Assembly (NCBI GenBank): GCA_021018815.1
Contig: JAITYX010000064.1
Span: 434,001 to 498,000 of the forward strand
Origin: Talinum fruticosum
Taxonomy: Eukaryota; Streptophyta; Magnoliopsida; Caryophyllales; Talinaceae
Direction of reading: 5' to 3'
Length of the DNA: 64,000 nucleotides
Shown: positions 58,801-64,000 of the stretch, one piece after another
How the letters are laid out: the number at the start of each line of letters is the position of its first letter
Position numbering within the stretch: position 1 is the stretch's first letter
Translations under genes and position numbers: made by a program
Notes under the pieces: model-generated
Told to the model about the DNA's origin: nothing
Seen by the model: only the letters and a program-made list of their open reading frames with translations
The model's database searches: none

Positions 58801-61800
58801 AGAGGGAAAAAAGAAACTGGTTTACAAATGGCAAGTAGATATTGGTTAATTCCAAAGTTTGTTGTTTGAGCTTTTATAATGTACTGGTGTCTAGAACTCA
58901 GGACTGATTGAGCTTTCGCATCATATCTTGTCAACAAAGGAAAACATGAAAAGAAAACATATATCTACATCTACGTGCTAGAGGCACCAAATATTAATCA
59001 AAATTAGATGAGGCTGCTACTATTTGTCCTAGAGGAAGTGATTAGTCACAACTACTTTATAGTCCACTTTTCAAACTCTGATAGTAACTTATTGTTCCAA
59101 GCCTGCTGAGTTTACCTGGAAAAAACTGGTGTTACAAGAACTTGTTGGAAATCAGTAGTTTGGTGCTTCCTTTTGAGACATAGTAGAAACCTAAGTACCT
59201 AACTTTTTTGATTTTGGTGTTGCAGAAGTAACTGAAACTTAGAAGCTAGTTTCTGTTTTATTTTTGAGTTTTAAAGCTGTTTACAACCTACAGTATCACT
59301 GTACTTCTCCTTTAGTGCAAGCCAACACATTTGAACTGTGAGGTAAGGCACAAATGCCCAACACTGCGTCAGAATCACATATACAGAGTGTCCTTCAGTT
59401 TGATGCAATGAAATTTCAGGTTGTTTGCACTCTGCATGCATGCAGAAAGCATAGAAAGTAAGGAATAGTGAGATATTAACTCTGAACAGTACTGCACATG
59501 AAGCTTATGATACTAAATGTGTTATCTATGGAAACTTTGAGCAGGCCTTGCCATCTACAGTTCCGTATTTGTTTGCCAAAAGAAATAGTTGTGCATTTTT
59601 GAGGCAATGCTATGTGATTGGTTACGGTCTAGTGTTAGACCTTCTGACAAAAGAAAATAACGAAATAAAAAGAAGGGGCGAGGGGAACAACTTTGTGGTG
59701 CATGTTTGGATGGTTATCTTCTCTAACTCTTGGATATGCTTGTTATGTTAAAGTCCTTTCTTTTGGCTCTGTAGGTGGTTGGTCTAGATTTAGTGGATGA
59801 TGAAAGTAAACCAGAAAGACGCCCCACGAAACATATGCCTACTCCAGCTCAATGGACGAATGCCTTCAATCCTGCATATTCATACTATGTGTATTACTGT
59901 TATGCTAACCTCTATACGCTGAACAAGGTTAGTACATTTCACCATATGAGTTCATTTCTTCTTCCATCCATCTTGTGCCTTATCCGTTGAATTCCGTTCA
60001 CCCCTTTCCCCAAAGTGTACTCCCAAACCTCTTTCTGAACAGTAAAAAGAAAGGAATTCCATTTAGAGAAAAGTGGTTGCTACCAAATTTCAGCCTTGTT
60101 TATCCAAACAGGAAGATCTGGTTAATATGGAATCTGGTCCACCATATCCTTCAATCCTTAGCTATAATAGCTGCACCTTTGGGCTTTCGGTGGTTTCTGT
60201 GTCTTGCTGTGGACTTCAGCAAGGTCTTAAGAACCAGGACCAATAACTGTGACAGTTTGAACCCAGTTCTTCCCTCCGATTGCTCCTACTTGTCAGACTG
60301 CTAATTCAACAGTGCCTGTGGATCGGCAGTGAGGATTCATCAAATTGTTAAATAGACATGATGTTAGTCGGAGGCCATGGGTTTGATTGTTATTAGCTGC
60401 TTCTATCTGACTTGGTTAAACACAAAACTTATTCAGTTTAACAATCTGGCCCTTCAGTTCATCTAATTCAACTTGGTCCAACCAGGTTTTACTAGGCTTA
60501 TCTTGTTCTGAAGCAAAATTATTAGTTTCTTTCTGACTGAACAAGTTGACCATTCATTTGTAGTTTTTACTGCCTTATGCATAAGATTTTGTTCTTTGTA
60601 CTCCTCTAATCTATCTCCTTTATCTTGCAGCTGCGTGAGTCAAAGGGTATGACAACGATAAAACTCCGTCCTCATGCAGGAGAGGTATACAAAAACTCCT
60701 TCCTCATGCTTTAGCATAATCGTTGGACTGTTCCAGTGACAATGATATCTTTCCTGACTAAACACTCATTTGGCATTTGATTCACTTTTTAATGTTCCAG
60801 GCTGGTGACATTGACCATCTTGCAGCAACCTTTCTCACTGCCCACAATATTGCACATGGAATCAATTTGAGGAAATCTCCTGTACTCCAGTATCTCTACT
60901 ATTTAGCACAGGTAAGCTGGAATAGTCCCAGTCTGGTGATGCTAGCTTCTGCCTTTTGTGTTCTGACAGATTATTTGACATTATCTCTTTCTCCTGTAGA
61001 TTGGCCTAGCAATGTCTCCTCTTAGTAACAATTCTTTGTTTTTGGACTACCACCGCAACCCTTTCCCTATGTTCTTCTCACGCGGTCTTAATGTTTCTCT
61101 TTCAACGGATGATCCATTACAAATCCATTTGACCAAGGAACCACTAGTAGAAGAATACAGCATAGCTGCTTCGGTGAGCCCTTGTCTTTGTACTTGCTGA
61201 AGAATTATTATCTTCTTATCTGAAGGCGTTTGCTTTTAACAGGTATGGAAGCTAAGTTCATGCGATTTGTGTGAGATTGCCCGTAATTCAGTGCTCCAGT
61301 CAGGATTCTCTCATGCATTGAAGGTATTTCACTTGTTGTTAGTTGAGTTTTATATGGTCTGGTTTGAGAAATCTTATCCAGCTTGATAATTGGAGTTCCT
61401 AATCTCATTAGTGTTGGGAGGGACTGGTGACATTACATTTCTTTGTTGTTTTTAACTCAGAAAATTCTTACGCCACCATTTGGCAATATATCTGAAAGTT
61501 CTGTGAAGTATTAATACTATTGTTTTACTGTAACTTATGCCTACAAATTTTCACATCTTCAGTCACACTGGATTGGACACCACTACTATAAAAGAGGCCC
61601 AGAAGGAAATAATATCCACAAGACAAATGTACCTCACATACGGGTTGAGTTCCGTCACACGGTATGTTGTCAGTTATATTAGCTTTGTTACTTAAACTTG
61701 GGTACAATTGTTTGACATCTGCACATATGTACGTGTCAGACACTTGGTCCCCCATAAAAGTAAAAAGAAAAAATTTGTGAAAGTTATTGCATGATTTGGT

Positions 61801-62255
61801 CTAGAATGAAGTGCCAAGTATGCAAACAAGGTTTTGATTTGTGTCCTGTCGGTTAAGGCTGATGCCCTGGGTTTCTGAAGTTTCATTTCTATTTCCCTTC
61901 CCCTTTTTATGTAGTTGTAATATACTGTCCTTTGTGAGTCGCTTGAGAAGAGAAAACAAACGGGGGTGGGGAGGGGAGAGGTGCAAATAATATATCCATG
62001 TCTCAGCATTTGGGTATCCATTGTGAGCTTGAGTTGAAATAAAAAGTTTGACCACCATTCATATTTAAAGTCATGGGATCATGGCTGCTTATGAATTGTA
62101 TGGAAGGATTACTTTTGGCAATCGAGTAGCTAATTTCGGCTGTCCAACTATTGGATGCATGAGCACAATTGGCCTGGTGTTTGCAGATATGGAAGGAGGA
62201 GATGCAGCAGGTGTACTTGGGGAAAGCAAAGATCCCTGAAGCAGTAGACACATAA
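49820..62255 (+). CDS. AMPD: AMP deaminase (FAC1-like), with a frameshift in exon 1
   Basis: It converts AMP to IMP and ammonia in purine metabolism. In Arabidopsis the single gene is essential for the embryo. Nineteen exons: 49820-50169, 53020-53177, 53452-53656, 54070-54248, 54349-54400, 54519-54646, 54726-54905, 55149-55216, 55356-55498, 56328-56389, 57961-58074, 58450-58590, 59775-59927, 60631-60684, 60801-60911, 61000-61173, 61243-61323, 61563-61661, 62187-62255. Every junction is GT-AG and phases agree from exon 2 onward. The N-terminus has a hydrophobic anchor ([18 protein letters not shown]). Landmarks are SMIRSHSV and [20 protein letters not shown] (exon 3), the metal-binding [15 protein letters not shown] (exon 7), [16 protein letters not shown] (exon 9) and [10 protein letters not shown] (exon 16). 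In exon 1 the ATG frame stops at TGA 49,961 in a GA run, while the conserved coding ([21 protein letters not shown]) continues in another frame. A 2-bp GA difference would reconcile them, giving about 840 aa (Arabidopsis FAC1 is 839). Confidence 0.94.
49948..49960. repeat. GA microsatellite at the AMP deaminase frameshift
   Basis: GAGAAAGAGAGAGA lies in coding sequence. A one-unit (2-bp) length change here exactly accounts for the frame break in exon 1. Confidence 0.85.
50170..53019 (+). other. AMP deaminase intron 1 (2.85 kb)
   Basis: Begins GTATGC and ends TGTCCTAG. It holds a 1.1 kb MITE (51,171-52,257) and otherwise no recognised gene. Confidence 0.9.
51171..52257. mobile_element. MITE-like element in AMP deaminase intron 1 (TSD TAA)
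   Basis: The left end GGGCATGTTTGGTTGGATGT and the right end, reverse-complemented TGTGGCGTTTGGTTGGATGC, are inverted and share GTTTGGTTGGATG. TAA flanks both sides (51,168-51,170; 52,258-52,260). ATTACATTAC-type words fill both subterminal regions. At 1,087 bp without an ORF it is a non-autonomous element, and the TAA duplication suggests PIF/Harbinger. Confidence 0.8.
56683..56841. repeat. local duplication in AMP deaminase intron 10
   Basis: TTTTGTGAGAGTTGCAGAAT and the following TATATCTG occur at 56,683 and 56,815 (132 bp apart). AAAGATAAATCAATA occurs at 56,721 and 56,774. Two poly-T/G tracts are nearby. Confidence 0.85.
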
Positions 62256-63254
62256 TATGTGGACCCTAAATTATTTTCATTTGGCAACTTTCTTAAGGTG
62301 CTTTGACTAAGGTATGCACAAAGTTCTTTCATCCTATGTTAATGGTCGCTACACCAAAAAGAATGTTAATAGTCTGCTGCTTAATATTTGCCCTTACCGG
62401 TGTATTTGAAGGACTTGTCGTCAAAGTTCCGTCTACATACCACCGTCTCTCTGGGCTTTCACCGGCCAAGTTGGAGAAAATTTTCCAGAAGAGTTTTCGG
62501 CAAACCTAATTGACTCTCTCCCCTTTATCAGAAGGGGGAGAGGGTTGTAGAACTTTAATTTACCATCCTTCAATTATACAGCAAACTTAGATACTTTGCT
62601 AGGATCAGAGAGCTATAGCCAATTCTATATTTTTAGTACTGAATTTTCAGATAGTCAACAGGCCTCATCTCTTGTACAAATAAATTCTCAATTAATTGCG
62701 CCGAAGAAAAGGTTGGGAGTCCCTCAAATTTTGATCTCTTAGGATGCATTTACAATACATAGCGGCTTTTGTGCTGATACAACGAATTATCGATGTACTG
62801 CTATTAATATTTGAAATGCTTTGTTGTCTTGGCCCATCTTGTATTTTTCTATTCCGAGGGGCAGAAAATAGATTAATGTTTAGCTGTACGTACTATAATC
62901 CGAATACAATACATGATTAATTTTGTAATATTCTTTTTTAAAAGGATATCCATAGTAATTTTTTAGAGCATTTAAATGTCTTATTTTGGTAATTTGTTGG
63001 ATCTACAGTAATATCTATTCTGAGTACTTTTACATGAGTCCATCGTAATTTGGTGGATCCATAGTAATATCTATTCTACCAATGAGATCTTTAACGGTTC
63101 TGAATATATTAGATTTTAGGTTTAATTTCTCCTTAATTATATTATAATTGTATTATATTATCTTTTGTGACCATAGGATAAAAAAAATAATCTATTATGA
63201 GCTCTTTTTTCTTTTTCGATGTTGGAAGATGAGGTCGAATCTATGATTTGTTAA
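62256..63254. other. 3' UTR of AMP deaminase and intergenic sequence
   Basis: No further gene is recognised. Several AATAAA-like words follow the stop, but the true poly(A) site cannot be chosen. Confidence 0.5.
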
Positions 63255-63257
63255 TGA

Positions 63258-63840
63258 TCCTTTTCCGGTTATGGTTAAATAAATTATGTAACGATACACC
63301 TTAAAATGAAGTTAATAAATTGATCAATTATTGTACACGTGTAATAGACCCAATAGCATTGACTTGGGGAGGATTCACATCATTTTTCTACCCCATTCTG
63401 AATCAAGAAGTTAAAAAAAAAGATTAATATCTTAAAATTGAAGATCTCACTTAATAATCATTTTTTAGTTATGGTTACATAAATAAATTATGCAGTGGTA
63501 CACCTTAAAATGAAGTCAATAAATTGATCGATTATTGTACACATGTAATGGACCTGATAGCATTGATTTAGGGAGGATGCACATGATTCTTCTACCTCAT
63601 TCTGAATAAACAAGTAGAAAAAAATTAATTAATATCTTGAAATTGTAAATTTCACTTGATAATCCCTTTTCAGTTCGGGTTATATAAATCAATTATGCAA
63701 CGGTACACGATAAAATAAAGTCGATAAATTGACCAATTATTGTACACATGTAACAGACCGATAGTATTATGATTCTCTTACCCCATTCTGAATAAAAAAA
63801 GTTGAAAAAAATTTTAATATCTTAAAATTACATATCCAAT
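63258..63840. repeat. three tandem copies of a repeat of about 204 bp
   Basis: Shared words recur with steady spacing: TTGTACAC at 63,331, 63,535 and 63,740; ACCCCATTCTGAAT or ACCTCATTCTGAAT once per unit; AATTGATCAATTATTG-type sequence just before each TTGTACAC; TTAATATCTTAAAATT between units. Units have diverged by scattered changes and a deletion in the third. Confidence 0.92.
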
Positions 63841-63947
63841 TTGGACGAATAACTGTAAAAATAGGAAAATTATAATATTAAAAGTAATACTCATATAATG
63901 AATATAATGCAGGTGATAAATTGAGGAGAGTTCGATGATAATAGCTG

Positions 63948-63956
63948 TATAAATAG
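63948..63956 (+). promoter_or_regulatory. TATA box of a gene starting beyond the window
   Basis: TATAAATAG is followed by TTGGGTGG and then a C/A-rich stretch (CTCACTACACCCACAACATC) to the last base, the layout of a plant core promoter and early 5' UTR. No ATG is reached. Confidence 0.55.
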
Positions 63957-64000
63957 TTGGGTGGTCACAGCTTACATACTCACTACACCCACAACATCAA

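Noticed and set aside
1..64000. CRISPR arrays, operons, bacterial or phage genes
   Set aside because: The repeats lack CRISPR-like unit and spacer structure, and the genes are intron-bearing plant genes.

Overview
This is nuclear DNA from a flowering plant. It is AT-rich and mostly non-coding, and its genes have GT-AG introns. It carries many decayed plant transposable elements: L1-type LINE, PIF/Harbinger, hAT, and solo LTRs of two or more families. Three genes can be read confidently, and all have plant-specific or plant-typical products. I cannot name the species from sequence alone.

Layout. 1-20,100 has no intact gene that I recognise. It holds a LINE tail, a MITE, two inverted copies of a PIF/Harbinger-type element (5.0-9 kb on minus, about 14.1-15.7 kb on plus), each carrying degenerate telomere-like repeats near its outer end, a solo LTR (9,639-11,121) and three dispersed copies of a small secreted cysteine-rich-peptide gene, at least two of them broken. 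20,130-20,940 is a seed Em/group 1 LEA gene with ABA-type and RY promoter motifs. 21,736-22,150 is a local tandem duplication. 22,176-27,250 (minus) is a 15-exon chlorophyll synthase gene. 27,550-28,200 is a CCGAA-rich degenerate array directly upstream of it. 28,850-33,600 is a LINE reverse-transcriptase relic split by a roughly 0.58 kb insertion and by a 2.85 kb LTR-like element. 33,874-39,265 is a decayed hAT transposon (minus) that was itself hit by a solo LTR (35,205-36,725). 39.3-49.6 kb is intergenic, with LINE ORF1 and RNase H fragments, (AT)n blocks, a small Tourist-like MITE and two related probable LTRs. 49,820-62,255 (plus) is a 19-exon AMP deaminase gene with a 1.1 kb MITE in its first intron. 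63.26-63.84 kb is a tandem repeat of about 204 bp, and the window ends just after a TATA box that probably belongs to a gene beyond it.

The three genes do not form a pathway: one is a seed desiccation protein, one makes chlorophyll in the plastid, and one is a purine enzyme. The most notable observations are a frameshift at a GA microsatellite in exon 1 of an otherwise intact AMP deaminase gene, the dispersed and degrading cysteine-rich peptide family, the telomere-motif-bearing Harbinger pair, and nested insertions with readable target duplications. I found no clearly new biological system.
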